A stretch of 64,000 bases of DNA from assembly GCA_017507045.1 (NCBI GenBank), contig JAFWBP010000001.1, forward strand, positions 1 through 64,000. Reading direction: 5' to 3'. A program made the position numbers and the translations under genes. Of the stretch, positions 14,721 through 23,604 are shown in pieces (the first letter of the stretch is position 1; each line of letters opens with the position of its first letter). This stretch comes from Clostridia bacterium (GTDB lineage Bacteria > Bacillota > Clostridia > Christensenellales > Borkfalkiaceae). The notes beneath the pieces were generated by a model that was not told the origin of the DNA, ran no database searches, and worked only from the letters and a program-made list of their open reading frames with translations.

Positions 14721-16841
14721 GTGAAGGTTGAACTTCTCGCCCCTGCAGGAGATATGCAGGCGGCAATCGCGGCACTCACTTCGGGTGCAGACGCCGTATA
14801 TCTCGGTTTAAAAAAATTCTCCGCGCGTAGCAGTGCGGAGAATTTCGACGTAGATTCGCTTCAATCCATTTTGCGCCTCGCACACCTCTTAGAGGCGAAA
14901 GTGTACGTGGCCCTTAATACGCTCGTAAAGGACGATGAGCTCGATGCTTTTTTTGAATCGGCACGGGCGGTTTGGAACATGGGCGCCGATGCGATCCTCG
15001 TGCAAGATCTTTTTCTCGGGCGCGCACTGAAGCGCCGCTATCCTGAAATCGTTCTCCACCTCTCTACGCAGGCAGGCTGTTGCAATGTATATGGCGCTCA
15101 GCTTGCCAAAGAATACGGGTTTTCACGCGTGGTACTGGCTCGCGAAACGCCGATTGCAGACATGGTATCCATTTCTCAGGTCATCGAAACGGAGATCTTC
15201 GTGCAGGGTGCCCTGTGCTCCGCATTTTCGGGGCAGTGCTACTTTTCCTCGTTTGCCGGGAATAATAGTGGAAACCGCGGCAGATGCAAGCAGCCCTGCC
15301 GCAAGCAGTACACGATCGATCGAGCAGGGTATGAGGGTGCGGCATACGCACTCTCCACCTCCGACCTTATGGCGGCTCCACGCTTGAAAGAGCTTTTGGC
15401 GGCCGGTGTAATTTCTCTTAAAATCGAAGGACGCATGCGCCGGCCCGAGTACGTTGGTGCGGCGGTAAAATATTATCGCGCGTTACTTGGCGGTGCACCG
15501 GCAGAAGAAGCCTTTTCAATGTTGCGGCGCACCTATAACCGTGGCGATTATACCGAAGGGCTCGCCTTCGGGCAAGCAAAGAGTTTTCTCTCGCGAAAGG
15601 TGCAGGGGCACATTGGGGAGGAGATCGGAACGATCTCCTTCAGGCACGGTATGCCCTTTTGCCGTACGTCTTACGCAGCAGAGCGCGGCGATGGGTTCAA
15701 GATTCTAAGAGATGGAAAGGAAGTGGGCGGTGCCGTTTTTTCAGAAGCTTTAGAGGGAGGAATCGTGCTTTCTTCCAAGGAAAAGCTGAAGGTGGGGGAT
15801 GCGGTGCGCATCACTACCTCGCAACGTTCCAATACGCTTGCCTTGTTGCCCGTAAAATCCCGTACCGTTCACGTGAAGCTACAATTTTTTGGAGGAGAAG
15901 CTCCCAAGGCGGAATGCGAGGGCATGATCTATGCGGGTGATACGCCGCTTGCAGTAGCGGAAAGGGCACCGCTCACCGAAGCAGAATTGCACGCATGCTT
16001 CCAAAAGACGGACAGCCTTCCCTTTACAGTGGAGGTGGAGTGTGAAACGTGCGGCGCATTTATGCCGAAGTCCGCGCTCAACGCCTTCCGCCGTGCCTTC
16101 TATGAAGCGCTCGTGAAGCACCTGTGCCCGATGCGGCCACCCCTTCCATTGCGCGAGGGGGATGTTTCACTCACCATCGAGGAAGGAAAGCTTACCGCGC
16201 AAATCGCTGAAACGCCGCAAGGTAGCCCCGATATCTTCGTCTATAAACCGCAAGATTATGCAAAGCTTACTCGCCCTGAGAGAAAAAACGTTTACCTCTA
16301 TCTGCCGCCCTTTTTCACGCGAGAGGATGAAAGGGTGATTGCCGAAAAGATTGGGCTGTTCGATGGCATCTATTGCGAGGGCTATTACGGAATCAAGCTC
16401 GCCGAAAAATACGGCGTTGCCCTTTTTGCGGGCACGGGTTTCAATCTTACCAATAGGTACGCCGTTTCCGGTGTGCGCGAGGTTGCAAAGTATTTCGCGC
16501 TTTCAAAGGAAATATCCGCGCCGGAGCAAGATGCGCTTTCCGCTTCGGGCGCCTTCGTTCTCGCAGACGGAGATATCAAACTAATGGATCTCATCTATTG
16601 TCCCTTTGAGCGCACGTGCAATAAATGCGATCGAAAACAAAGTTACCGCCTTACCGATGAAGGTGGGCGTGTTTTTCCGCTCAGGAGATATCGCTTTTCA
16701 GGCATGGTATGCCGATTCGAGGTGTATAACTGTGCCATTTTACAGCGCGGCAATAGCCGCGCCTCCCGAATTTACGATGCTTCCGCAGGCACCTCTTTGG
16801 GGAATAAAACGAAGGGGCACGCGGAGAGGAGTATGCTATGA
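14721..16841 (+). CDS. U32 peptidase-family protein (RlhA-like)
   Basis: 706 residues from the GTG at 14721, which sits 4 nt after GGAGG; the ATG at 14703 lacks such a site. The N-terminal barrel LLAPAGDMQAAIAALTSGADAVYLG and the cysteine cluster CSAFSGQC ... RGRCKQPCRK match U32 proteins, likely a metal or Fe-S site. The long C-terminal part (DUF3656-like) is as in E. coli RlhA, which hydroxylates C2501 of 23S rRNA. The tail has extra CPFERTCNKCDRK cysteines. So an RNA-modifying role is at least as likely as protease activity. The gene overlaps mutS2 by 4 bp. Confidence 0.83.
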   Translation: MKVELLAPAGDMQAAIAALTSGADAVYLGLKKFSARSSAENFDVDSLQSILRLAHLLEAKVYVALNTLVKDDELDAFFESARAVWNMGADAILVQDLFLGRALKRRYPEIVLHLSTQAGCCNVYGAQLAKEYGFSRVVLARETPIADMVSISQVIETEIFVQGALCSAFSGQCYFSSFAGNNSGNRGRCKQPCRKQYTIDRAGYEGAAYALSTSDLMAAPRLKELLAAGVISLKIEGRMRRPEYVGAAVKYYRALLGGAPAEEAFSMLRRTYNRGDYTEGLAFGQAKSFLSRKVQGHIGEEIGTISFRHGMPFCRTSYAAERGDGFKILRDGKEVGGAVFSEALEGGIVLSSKEKLKVGDAVRITTSQRSNTLALLPVKSRTVHVKLQFFGGEAPKAECEGMIYAGDTPLAVAERAPLTEAELHACFQKTDSLPFTVEVECETCGAFMPKSALNAFRRAFYEALVKHLCPMRPPLPLREGDVSLTIEEGKLTAQIAETPQGSPDIFVYKPQDYAKLTRPERKNVYLYLPPFFTREDERVIAEKIGLFDGIYCEGYYGIKLAEKYGVALFAGTGFNLTNRYAVSGVREVAKYFALSKEISAPEQDALSASGAFVLADGDIKLMDLIYCPFERTCNKCDRKQSYRLTDEGGRVFPLRRYRFSGMVCRFEVYNCAILQRGNSRASRIYDASAGTSLGNKTKGHAERSML

Positions 16842-19189
16842 AACGGAGCGCCCAGCTTCTCGAACTTGATAAAATTTTAGCTCTGACGGCCTCGTACGCT
16901 GTGCTTGATGAAAGCAAGGAGGCACTTTGCAACCTTGCGCCCACGCGTGATCTTTTAGAGGCAAAAACGCTGCTTTCCTCCACCGAGGAAGCAACGCACC
17001 TTCTCTTTACGCTCGGCGTGGGCCGGGTGGAATACTTCCCGCCGCGAGGGGATATTTTAGAGCGCGCTGAAAAGGGTTCCACGCTTTCTTGTGGAGAACT
17101 TTTGGATTGTGCGCGCATGCTGCGCGCGGTGCGCGTCTTGCACGATAGCGTTACGGCGCTTGCCGATGATTCCATCGTCATCTTCCGCAATCTTGCGGAG
17201 CGCCTCACGTACGATCGCCGTCTTGAGCAGGAGATCGGGGATAAAATTTTAAGCGAGGATACGATTGCCGATAACGCGAGCGAACACCTCTTTTCTATTC
17301 GCAGGGAAAAACGCCTTCTTGGCGAACGTATCCGCCTCCGTCTTATGCAGTATCTTTCAGGCGACGAGAAGAAGTTTCTGCAGGAGTGTATCGTCACGAT
17401 GCGCGGGGATCGTTTCGTCATTCCCGTTAAGGCGGAATATCGCCGCAGTATCCGCGGTTTCGTGCACGATCGCTCTGCTAGCGGCGCCACGGTATTCATC
17501 GAGCCGGAAGAAGTGCTTGAGATGAACAACGAGCTGCGCGACCTCACCATTGATGAAAAAGAGGAAGAGGAGCGAATTTTAAAAGATCTTTCAAGAAGAA
17601 TCGGAAAGCTTCGTGCCGCCCTGGAGCTTTCACTCAAACTCGTTTCTGAAACGGATACTTTTTTCGCGCGTGCCGAGTACGGCTACAGTTTGCATGCGGT
17701 AAAGCCCATGCTCAACGCAAAGGGGATCGTGGATATTGTGAAGGGGCGGCATCCACTGCTCGATCAAAAAAAGGCCGTGCCCGTTTCGGTTGCCGTGGGC
17801 GAAAAGTATAAATTCCTGCTCATCAGCGGTGCGAACACGGGCGGCAAGACGGTTACTCTCAAAATGTGCGGGCTCTTCTGCCTCATGGCCGCATGTGGGC
17901 TTTTCGTGCCGGCTCAAGAGGGCACGCGCCTTTCCGTTGCAGGTGTTTATTGCGATGTGGGTGATAGCCAATCTATAGAGGAAAACCTCTCTACATTCTC
18001 TTCGCACATCGTTAGCATCAAACGCATTCTCGAGGAAGCAGAGGAATATTCCTTCGTGCTCATCGATGAGCCGGGCGGCGGCACCGATCCCGAAGAGGGG
18101 CAAGCGCTTGCTCGCGCCATTCTCTCTTCCCTTGCAAAAAAGGGTTGCCGCGGCATCGTTACAACGCATTACTCTGCGCTCAAGGAATTTGCGTATGAAA
18201 CGGAGGGCCTCGAAAACGGCAGTATGGAATTTAATGCGGAGGATTATAAGCCGCTCTACCGCTTAAAAATCGGCTCTCCCGGTTCTTCCAATGCGCTCGC
18301 CATTTGCACGCGGCTGGGGCTGCCTGAAAGCACGATCGAGGAGGCACGCTCTTACCTTTCCGATGAGGCACGCGCCTTTGAGCGCACCCTCCGTGCCGCT
18401 GAGGAGAGCAGGGTGCAGACGGAGGAGCTCCGCCGTGAAACGGAGCAACTCAAAAAAGATTGGCAAGCACGTAGCCGTAGCCTAGCCGCAGAAGAAGAAA
18501 AGTTTCGCCGTGAGCGAGAAAAATTTCTCACAGCTTCCAAGGCAGAGGCACGAAGAATCGTTTCCGAGCGCACGGCACGAGCCGAGGAGCTATTAGAAAA
18601 AATCGAAAAGATATTCGAAAAAGAAACGATCTCCGAGAGCGATTTAATTCAAGCAAGAACGCTCAAGAATACAATGAAACGGAGTACCATGCCCGAGGAA
18701 GAGGCTCCGATCCGTGCCGTTCCCATTGATCCGCAAACGCTGAAAGAGGGGGATTTTGTGCGCGTTGGGAGCATGAACGCAGAGGGTAGAGTACTTTCCG
18801 TAAATAAAAATAAGAGCGTGGCAGAAGTTCAGGTGGGCGCTATTCGCGTGAAGGCGAAATATGAAGATCTTTTCTCTGCATCTTCCAGAAAGGGGAAGGA
18901 GGATAAGAAGGTTACTGTTACGCGCGATCTTACCGCGCGCAGCGAGATACGCCCCGAAATAAACCTCATCGGCATGACGACGGCGGAAATGGAATCCGAA
19001 TTGGAAAAATTCCTCGATAGCGCTGTGCTTGCAAATTTTACGGAGGTGCGTATCGTTCACGGCATGGGCACAGGAAAACTTCGTGCCGCGGTGCACACGT
19101 TGCTCAAAAAACACCGTAGGGTGGAGAGTTTCCGCCTCGGCAAATACGGCGAGGGGGAATCGGGCGTGACGATCGCAACGCTGAAGTAA
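16838..19189 (+). CDS. mutS2: MutS2 ATPase/endonuclease
   Basis: 783 residues, typical. It has the MutS core and clamp, an ABC-type ATPase (Walker A SGANTGGKTVTLK, Walker B FVLIDEPGGGTDP), a long charged coiled coil (residues ~510-600), a KOW-like segment and a C-terminal Smr nuclease domain with HGMGTGKLRAAV. It lacks the mismatch-recognition domain of MutS. In Bacillus subtilis it acts on collided ribosomes and in other species restrains recombination. Start ATG overlaps the preceding stop (ATGA). Confidence 0.95.
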   Translation: MKRSAQLLELDKILALTASYAVLDESKEALCNLAPTRDLLEAKTLLSSTEEATHLLFTLGVGRVEYFPPRGDILERAEKGSTLSCGELLDCARMLRAVRVLHDSVTALADDSIVIFRNLAERLTYDRRLEQEIGDKILSEDTIADNASEHLFSIRREKRLLGERIRLRLMQYLSGDEKKFLQECIVTMRGDRFVIPVKAEYRRSIRGFVHDRSASGATVFIEPEEVLEMNNELRDLTIDEKEEEERILKDLSRRIGKLRAALELSLKLVSETDTFFARAEYGYSLHAVKPMLNAKGIVDIVKGRHPLLDQKKAVPVSVAVGEKYKFLLISGANTGGKTVTLKMCGLFCLMAACGLFVPAQEGTRLSVAGVYCDVGDSQSIEENLSTFSSHIVSIKRILEEAEEYSFVLIDEPGGGTDPEEGQALARAILSSLAKKGCRGIVTTHYSALKEFAYETEGLENGSMEFNAEDYKPLYRLKIGSPGSSNALAICTRLGLPESTIEEARSYLSDEARAFERTLRAAEESRVQTEELRRETEQLKKDWQARSRSLAAEEEKFRREREKFLTASKAEARRIVSERTARAEELLEKIEKIFEKETISESDLIQARTLKNTMKRSTMPEEEAPIRAVPIDPQTLKEGDFVRVGSMNAEGRVLSVNKNKSVAEVQVGAIRVKAKYEDLFSASSRKGKEDKKVTVTRDLTARSEIRPEINLIGMTTAEMESELEKFLDSAVLANFTEVRIVHGMGTGKLRAAVHTLLKKHRRVESFRLGKYGEGESGVTIATLK

Positions 19190-19283
19190 TGAATTAAGCG
19201 AATTTCACTTGCGAAAAAAGCATAATTACATTCCTCAAGCAATACAATGTGGGTGATAAATCCCGTATGTTTGAGGTAAACTG

Positions 19284-19988
19284 TTGAAAAAGCTCTCTGC
19301 GCGCGCAATTGCTATTCTCACGAATTGCACCCTTTCACTCATACTTATCGCCGTGGCGGCGGTATGCTTTCTTCCCGTGGCAGGACCTGCTGCAGGCATA
19401 GAGGAGAGGGTGTATCGGCATGGCATGTCTGAAGATGGCGTTTCACTCATGATCAACGTCTATTGGGGAACGAATGAAGTTTACGGCATGCTCGAAGTTC
19501 TTGAAGAGTATGATGCAACCGCTACCTTCTTCATTGGCGGAAGCTGGGCAGATGATAACACCGATTGTGTGCGTGAAATTGCGGCGCGCGGTCACGAGAT
19601 CGGTTCTCACGGATATTTCCATCGCGCACACGAAAAGCTTGATTACGAAGGAAACGTGCGTGAAATTGCCGCAAGCATAGAATTTTTATCTCTCGTGATC
19701 GATCGGCCCGTTACGCTGTTTGCACCGCCCTCGGGCGCGTATAACGATGAAACCGTGGAAGCGGCGGAGAACATGGGGCTGAAAACCATTCTCTGGAGCA
19801 AAGATACGATCGATTGGCGCGATCTTAACGAAGCGGATGCCTATCGGCGTGCAACGAGCGGAGTGGTGGGGGGTGATTTTATTCTCATGCATCCCATGGA
19901 GCACACGCTGAAAGCTCTTCCGCGTATTCTTTCGTATTATAGATCGCAAGGATTGCGCGCGATTAGTGTGAGTGAAAATCTGGCGTAA
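19284..19988 (+). CDS. Polysaccharide deacetylase-like, altered motif 1
   Basis: 234 residues with an N-terminal membrane segment (residues ~11-33), so it acts outside the membrane. The NodB fold is clear: ATATFFIGG, the zinc motif SHGYFHRAH, APPSGAYND (motif 3) and FILMHPMEHT (motif 5). Motif 1, normally TFDDG with the catalytic base and a metal-binding Asp, reads MINVYWG, so both Asp residues are missing. It may be inactive or use a different mechanism. The TTG start at 19284 follows GAGGT. The intergenic stretch 19190-19283 holds a TACAAT that could be a -10. Confidence 0.8.
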   Translation: MKKLSARAIAILTNCTLSLILIAVAAVCFLPVAGPAAGIEERVYRHGMSEDGVSLMINVYWGTNEVYGMLEVLEEYDATATFFIGGSWADDNTDCVREIAARGHEIGSHGYFHRAHEKLDYEGNVREIAASIEFLSLVIDRPVTLFAPPSGAYNDETVEAAENMGLKTILWSKDTIDWRDLNEADAYRRATSGVVGGDFILMHPMEHTLKALPRILSYYRSQGLRAISVSENLA

Positions 19989-20060
19989 TAATTTACGAAT
20001 TTTTTTATTTCAAGCTCCCTACGGGAAAAGATAAGAAACATATACATATAGAGGACAGTT

Positions 20061-21299
20061 ATGATTGAAACGAAAAAGCTACAAAGCGGCGTGCGCGTAA
20101 TCATTAAGCGCATGGAGGGGCTTTTATCCGTCACGATGGGGGTGCTCGTGGGCACGGGTGCCGCCTTTGAGACGGATGCGGAGGATGGCATCTCTCATTT
20201 CATCGAGCATATGCAGTTCAAGGGTACGCCCACGCGCACGGCATTTGAACTCTCCGATGCTTTCGATGCACTGGGCGCGCAGGTAAATGCCTTCACCGGA
20301 AAGGATCTAACTTGCTACTACAGCAAGGCAACGAGCGATCACGCGCGTGAGGCATTTGCGCTTCTTGCCGATCTCTTCCTGAATGCGAATTTCCCCGAAG
20401 AAGAGATGGAGCGGGAAAAGGGCGTCGTTTTGGAGGAGATCAATATGGATGAGGATTCCCCTGAGGATCTTTGCCTCGATCTCTTGGCGCGCGCAACGTT
20501 CGGAAAGGATAATTACGGCAGAAATATTTTAGGCCCTGCCGAGAACATCAAGCGTTTCACGCGAGAGGACATCTTCCGTTACAAAAAAGAGCGCTACTGC
20601 CCTGAAAACATCGTCGTTTCCTTTGCCGGAAATATCGAAGTTTCTGAGGCAATGGAGCTTGCGGAAAAGTACTTTGCAAATCTTTCCAACGTTCATTCCC
20701 CCGTGCGCCAAAAGCGCGTAATTCTTCACAAGGACAATCTTTTTAAGAAGAAGCCCATCGAGCAGGCGCACTTTGCGTTCGCTTTCCCTTCCGTTTGCCG
20801 TGATGCGGAAAATCTTCCTGCAATTCAGGTAATGAACGCTATATTGGGCGGCGGCATGAGTTCCCGTCTCTTCAAGCGGGTGCGCGAGGAGCTTGGGCTT
20901 GCCTATTCCGTATATTCTTATACCTCGCACTATGCAGAAACGGGGCTTCTCACCGTGTATGCCGGCGTCAATCCGCAAAAGGCGCAGGATGCGGCGGCTG
21001 CGGTTGCCGAGGTAATTCACGCATTCAAGAAAGAGGGCGTTTCGCAGGATGAGTTTGCGCGCGGAAGGGAGCAGCTCAAATCCGGCAACATTTTCTCGCA
21101 AGAGAATACCTCCTCGCAGATGCTCCTCTACGGCAGGCACTTGCTTTATACGGGGGAGGTATACGATTTTGAAAAGCGCATGGAAGCCATCTCTGCGCTC
21201 TCTCGGGAAGACGTCATGCAGGCGATCTCGCAGAGCCTTGATTTCGAAAAAATGTCTTCCGCAACCGTTGGAAATCTCGAAAATGGGATCCGCCTTTGA
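20061..21299 (+). CDS. M16-family zinc peptidase
   Basis: 412 residues, the length of single-unit bacterial M16B peptidases (YmxG/PqqL-like). The inverted zinc motif HFIEH (HxxEH) at residues ~50-54 and the downstream EREKGVVLEEINM glutamate are present, so it should be active. The C-terminal RLFKRVREELGLAYSVYSY is the usual substrate-clamp segment. It probably degrades peptides in the cytoplasm, as no signal peptide is seen. GAGGA lies before the ATG. Its 3' end overlaps the next gene by 17 bp. Confidence 0.92.
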   Translation: MIETKKLQSGVRVIIKRMEGLLSVTMGVLVGTGAAFETDAEDGISHFIEHMQFKGTPTRTAFELSDAFDALGAQVNAFTGKDLTCYYSKATSDHAREAFALLADLFLNANFPEEEMEREKGVVLEEINMDEDSPEDLCLDLLARATFGKDNYGRNILGPAENIKRFTREDIFRYKKERYCPENIVVSFAGNIEVSEAMELAEKYFANLSNVHSPVRQKRVILHKDNLFKKKPIEQAHFAFAFPSVCRDAENLPAIQVMNAILGGGMSSRLFKRVREELGLAYSVYSYTSHYAETGLLTVYAGVNPQKAQDAAAAVAEVIHAFKKEGVSQDEFARGREQLKSGNIFSQENTSSQMLLYGRHLLYTGEVYDFEKRMEAISALSREDVMQAISQSLDFEKMSSATVGNLENGIRL

Positions 21300-21783
21300 A
21301 AGGTATTCGGGCTTTGCGCCCGTGTTTGATGAAAACAGCCGCGTGCTCGTCCTCGGCAGCTTCCCTTCAGTGAAGAGCAGGCAAGATGGCTTTTATTATG
21401 GAAATCCGCAAAACCGATTTTGGCGCATGCTCTGCGGTTTTTTCCAAGAGGAGATCCCCGCAACCGTTGCGGGAAAGATTGAGTTTTTGCTTCGCAATAA
21501 AGTTGCGCTTTGGGATATGGTTGCCTCGTGTGAGATAGTAGGCTCGGCCGATGCTTCGATCAAGCGGGAAGAAGTGGTGGACGTGCATACCATTCTCGAA
21601 CATGCCCCCATTGAATGCGTTCTGTGTAACGGTACGAAATCTTATGAACTGCTGGTAAAGCAATTTCCGCAGTTTCTCTCGATCACGAAAAAAATGCCTT
21701 CCACTTCGCCCGCTAACCCGCGTTACAAAGAGGCGGAATGGCATACAGCACTCTACGAAATATTTTTTGGCAGGTACGAATGA
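21283..21783 (+). CDS. DNA-deoxyinosine/uracil glycosylase (UDG family 6)
   Basis: 166 residues. The motif LGSFPSVKSRQDGFYYGNPQN contains the GSxPS and NPxN blocks of the hypoxanthine-DNA glycosylase family, with Asn as the likely catalytic residue. STSPANPRY is the second active-site motif. The enzyme would remove deaminated bases (hypoxanthine, possibly uracil) from DNA. It starts at ATG 21283 inside the end of the M16 gene and ends in an ATGA overlap with an alkylation-repair gene, making a small coupled DNA-repair pair. Confidence 0.87.
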   Translation: MGSAFERYSGFAPVFDENSRVLVLGSFPSVKSRQDGFYYGNPQNRFWRMLCGFFQEEIPATVAGKIEFLLRNKVALWDMVASCEIVGSADASIKREEVVDVHTILEHAPIECVLCNGTKSYELLVKQFPQFLSITKKMPSTSPANPRYKEAEWHTALYEIFFGRYE

Positions 21784-22451
21784 TGCGCTATGAGGAGCTA
21801 TTGCTCGCGGAGCTATTTGCCAAGGCGGATGAAGGCTATCGCACCTTTATAAAGCGACTTTTGAAGAATGAGAAAATCAATGTTATTGGCGTGCGAATGC
21901 CCACGCTCCGTAAAATTGCAAAGGCGCGCAAAGGGGAGTTTGAAGCGATCCTTGCTTGCTCCAACCGTTATTACGAGATCAACCTTTTAAAGTGCCTCAT
22001 TGCGGGCATGCTCCCCTTCGATGCGTTCACAAAGTTTGTAGATTGCCTCGTTTCCTTGCTCGATAATTGGGCAGTTGTAGATAGTTTCACCGCGCCCTGC
22101 ATTGCAAAGCACCGTACAGAGTTTTTGCCTTTTATTGAAAGATTTTTTGCGGATGGAAGTGAGTTCGCTGTGCGGTATGCTCTGGTAACGTTGCTTCATT
22201 ATTATCTGGATGAGCAATTTTTGCCTCGAATTTTTGCATATCTGCGCACGTGTTCAATGGAGCAGTACTACGTTTCCATGGCGGCAGCTTGGCTGGTTGC
22301 CGAAGTACTCGTGAAATTTTATGATGAGGGTGTGCGTTTTTTAGAGGAGGGCAGCCTCGATTGCGCCACAAGAAGGCGCGCAGTGCGCAAAGCGTGCGAG
22401 AGCTTTCGCCTTTCTGCGGAGCAGAAGGTGGCAATAAAACGCTTTCGATAA
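21780..22451 (+). CDS. AlkD-like DNA alkylation repair protein
   Basis: 223 residues, all helical. RMPTLRKIAKARK and the SLLDNWAVVDSF ... SMAAAWLVAEVLVKF segments match the AlkD HEAT-like repeat glycosylase family that excises 3- and 7-alkylpurines. Some members of the same fold have no glycosylase activity, so activity is inferred. The ATG at 21780 overlaps the upstream stop, and a second ATG follows at 21783. Confidence 0.85.
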   Translation: MMRYEELLLAELFAKADEGYRTFIKRLLKNEKINVIGVRMPTLRKIAKARKGEFEAILACSNRYYEINLLKCLIAGMLPFDAFTKFVDCLVSLLDNWAVVDSFTAPCIAKHRTEFLPFIERFFADGSEFAVRYALVTLLHYYLDEQFLPRIFAYLRTCSMEQYYVSMAAAWLVAEVLVKFYDEGVRFLEEGSLDCATRRRAVRKACESFRLSAEQKVAIKRFR

Positions 22452-22466
22452 AATTCCGTAAAAGCA

Positions 22467-22495
22467 TTGACAAGCGGAAAAATTTAAAGTAAAAT
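22467..22495 (+). promoter_or_regulatory. Sigma-A promoter of acpP
   Basis: TTGACA (22467-22472), 17-bp spacer, TAAAAT (22490-22495). The leader has a small GCCG/CGGC hairpin before the GGAGG. Confidence 0.8.
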
Positions 22496-22539
22496 AAAGA
22501 AAAATGAATTGCCGCTTTTCGGCGGTTTTGGAGGAAAAT

Positions 22540-22767
22540 ATGTTTGAAAAAGTTTGTAAAATGCTCGCCGAGCAGCTCAACGTGCCCGTTGAATCCATGA
22601 AGCCTGAATCGGAGGTTGTTAAGGATCTCGGAGCAGATTCTCTCGACGTTGTAGAGCTCATGATGGCGCTTGAGGATGAATACGGCATCACCCTTCCCGA
22701 AACGGAGGTTGAAAACGTGAAAACGGTGCAAGATATCGTTGAAATGATGGAAAAAATCGCGAAGTAA
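22540..22767 (+). CDS. acpP: Acyl carrier protein
   Basis: 75 residues from ATG 22540, which follows TTGGAGG; an upstream in-frame ATG at 22504 lies before the ribosome site. The acidic four-helix protein carries GADSLDVVELMMALED, whose Ser receives the 4'-phosphopantetheine arm. It shuttles acyl chains in fatty-acid synthesis. It has its own promoter and no fatty-acid genes beside it in this window. Confidence 0.96.
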   Translation: MFEKVCKMLAEQLNVPVESMKPESEVVKDLGADSLDVVELMMALEDEYGITLPETEVENVKTVQDIVEMMEKIAK

Positions 22768-22777
22768 AGAAATGTAT

Positions 22778-22810
22778 GAAAGCGGCGGCCGAGAGCGGAC
22801 TGCCGCTTTC
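22778..22810. terminator. Hairpin downstream of acpP
   Basis: GAAAGCGGC and GCCGCTTTC form a 9-bp stem with a 15-nt loop 11 bp after the acpP stop. No T tract follows, so termination is uncertain. Confidence 0.5.
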
Positions 22811-22857
22811 ACGCAATAGCGTATCAAAACCCGAAAATTTTTAAAGGATAAAAGGGT

Positions 22858-23319
22858 ATGTGCAATTCGAAATTTGGAAGAAAAAACGATGATGCCGCCT
22901 CGATTTGCCAAGAGTGCGAGGCAGAGGAAGCAATAAACCTTCAGCCGCAGCGGCAAGTTGTTGCCGGAAGCAGAAAAGAAGGCTTAAAAGGTGCAATTAT
23001 AGCTACGATTTTGAGCATCGTTGCTATGATAGCGTGTATATTTGCGTTCTATTTTGTATACGTAACTATCTTGGTTATCGGGCTTGGTGGTACAACAGAA
23101 ATTCTTTTTATAAGCCTCGGCATATGCTTAATCGGCCTTGGGTTCGCTATCCCAGCATTGATTTTCGCGATTAAAGCAATCAGGTGCTATGTGAAAGCGA
23201 AAAAAGAGGAGAGAATTAAGCCTGTGGCTACGCTGGTATGTGGGATCATAAGTCTCGTAATGAGTGCAATCGCGCTAGGCGGGATCTTATTTTTCCTTCT
23301 GATATTAGCACTTATTTAA
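22858..23319 (+). CDS. Zinc-ribbon-like membrane protein
   Basis: 153 residues with three to four hydrophobic segments (residues ~42-68, 74-101, 122-150). The N-terminus MCNSKFGRKNDDAASICQEC looks like a short zinc ribbon (CxxC ... CxxC), but the second cysteine of the first pair is replaced, so zinc binding is doubtful. This layout, cytoplasmic ribbon plus DUF4190-like helices, is common in Firmicutes and has no known role. AAAGGA and GGG lie just upstream. Confidence 0.7.
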   Translation: MCNSKFGRKNDDAASICQECEAEEAINLQPQRQVVAGSRKEGLKGAIIATILSIVAMIACIFAFYFVYVTILVIGLGGTTEILFISLGICLIGLGFAIPALIFAIKAIRCYVKAKKEERIKPVATLVCGIISLVMSAIALGGILFFLLILALI

Positions 23320-23429
23320 GAATTAAAACTAAAGAAACAGCGGATAGTTTAGGATGGGAACATTGCATGCTTTATGGGACATTAGGAGTATATCAATCTA
23401 AAGAGGATATCAAAAAGTCGCTCCAATAA
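23320..23429 (+). pseudogene. Possible 3' remnant of an unrecognised gene
   Basis: A frame ending at 23429 reads ADSLGWEHCMLYGTLGVYQS and then KEDIKKSLQ. The composition is protein-like, unlike random intergenic DNA. There is no start signal and I do not recognise the family. It stops exactly at the terminator that follows and flanks the AT-rich cassette, so it may be the tail of a lost gene. Confidence 0.3.
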
Positions 23430-23442
23430 GGAGCGACTTTTG
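23413..23442. terminator. Bidirectional terminator
   Basis: AAAAGTCGCTCC and GGAGCGACTTTT form a perfect 12-bp stem around AATAA. Confidence 0.85.
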
Positions 23443-23522
23443 CGATTAAAGAAAAAGAACAAGTCGAATCCATCGTACCGTTACGAGGGTGTTCAACTTG
23501 TTCCCATCTGGTGAGCCAATTT

Positions 23523-23555
23523 GAGCGTAAAACGAACAATTTTACGCTCTTTTTA
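23523..23555 (+). terminator. Terminator at the cassette edge
   Basis: GAGCGTAAAA and TTTTACGCTC around a 7-nt loop followed by TTTTT. It reads well on the + strand. The A-rich side could also serve the leftward cassette. Confidence 0.75.
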
Positions 23556-23604
23556 TTGTAAAATTAAGGGCAGGACACAAAGTCCCACCCTATAAAGTTT
23601 TCTA

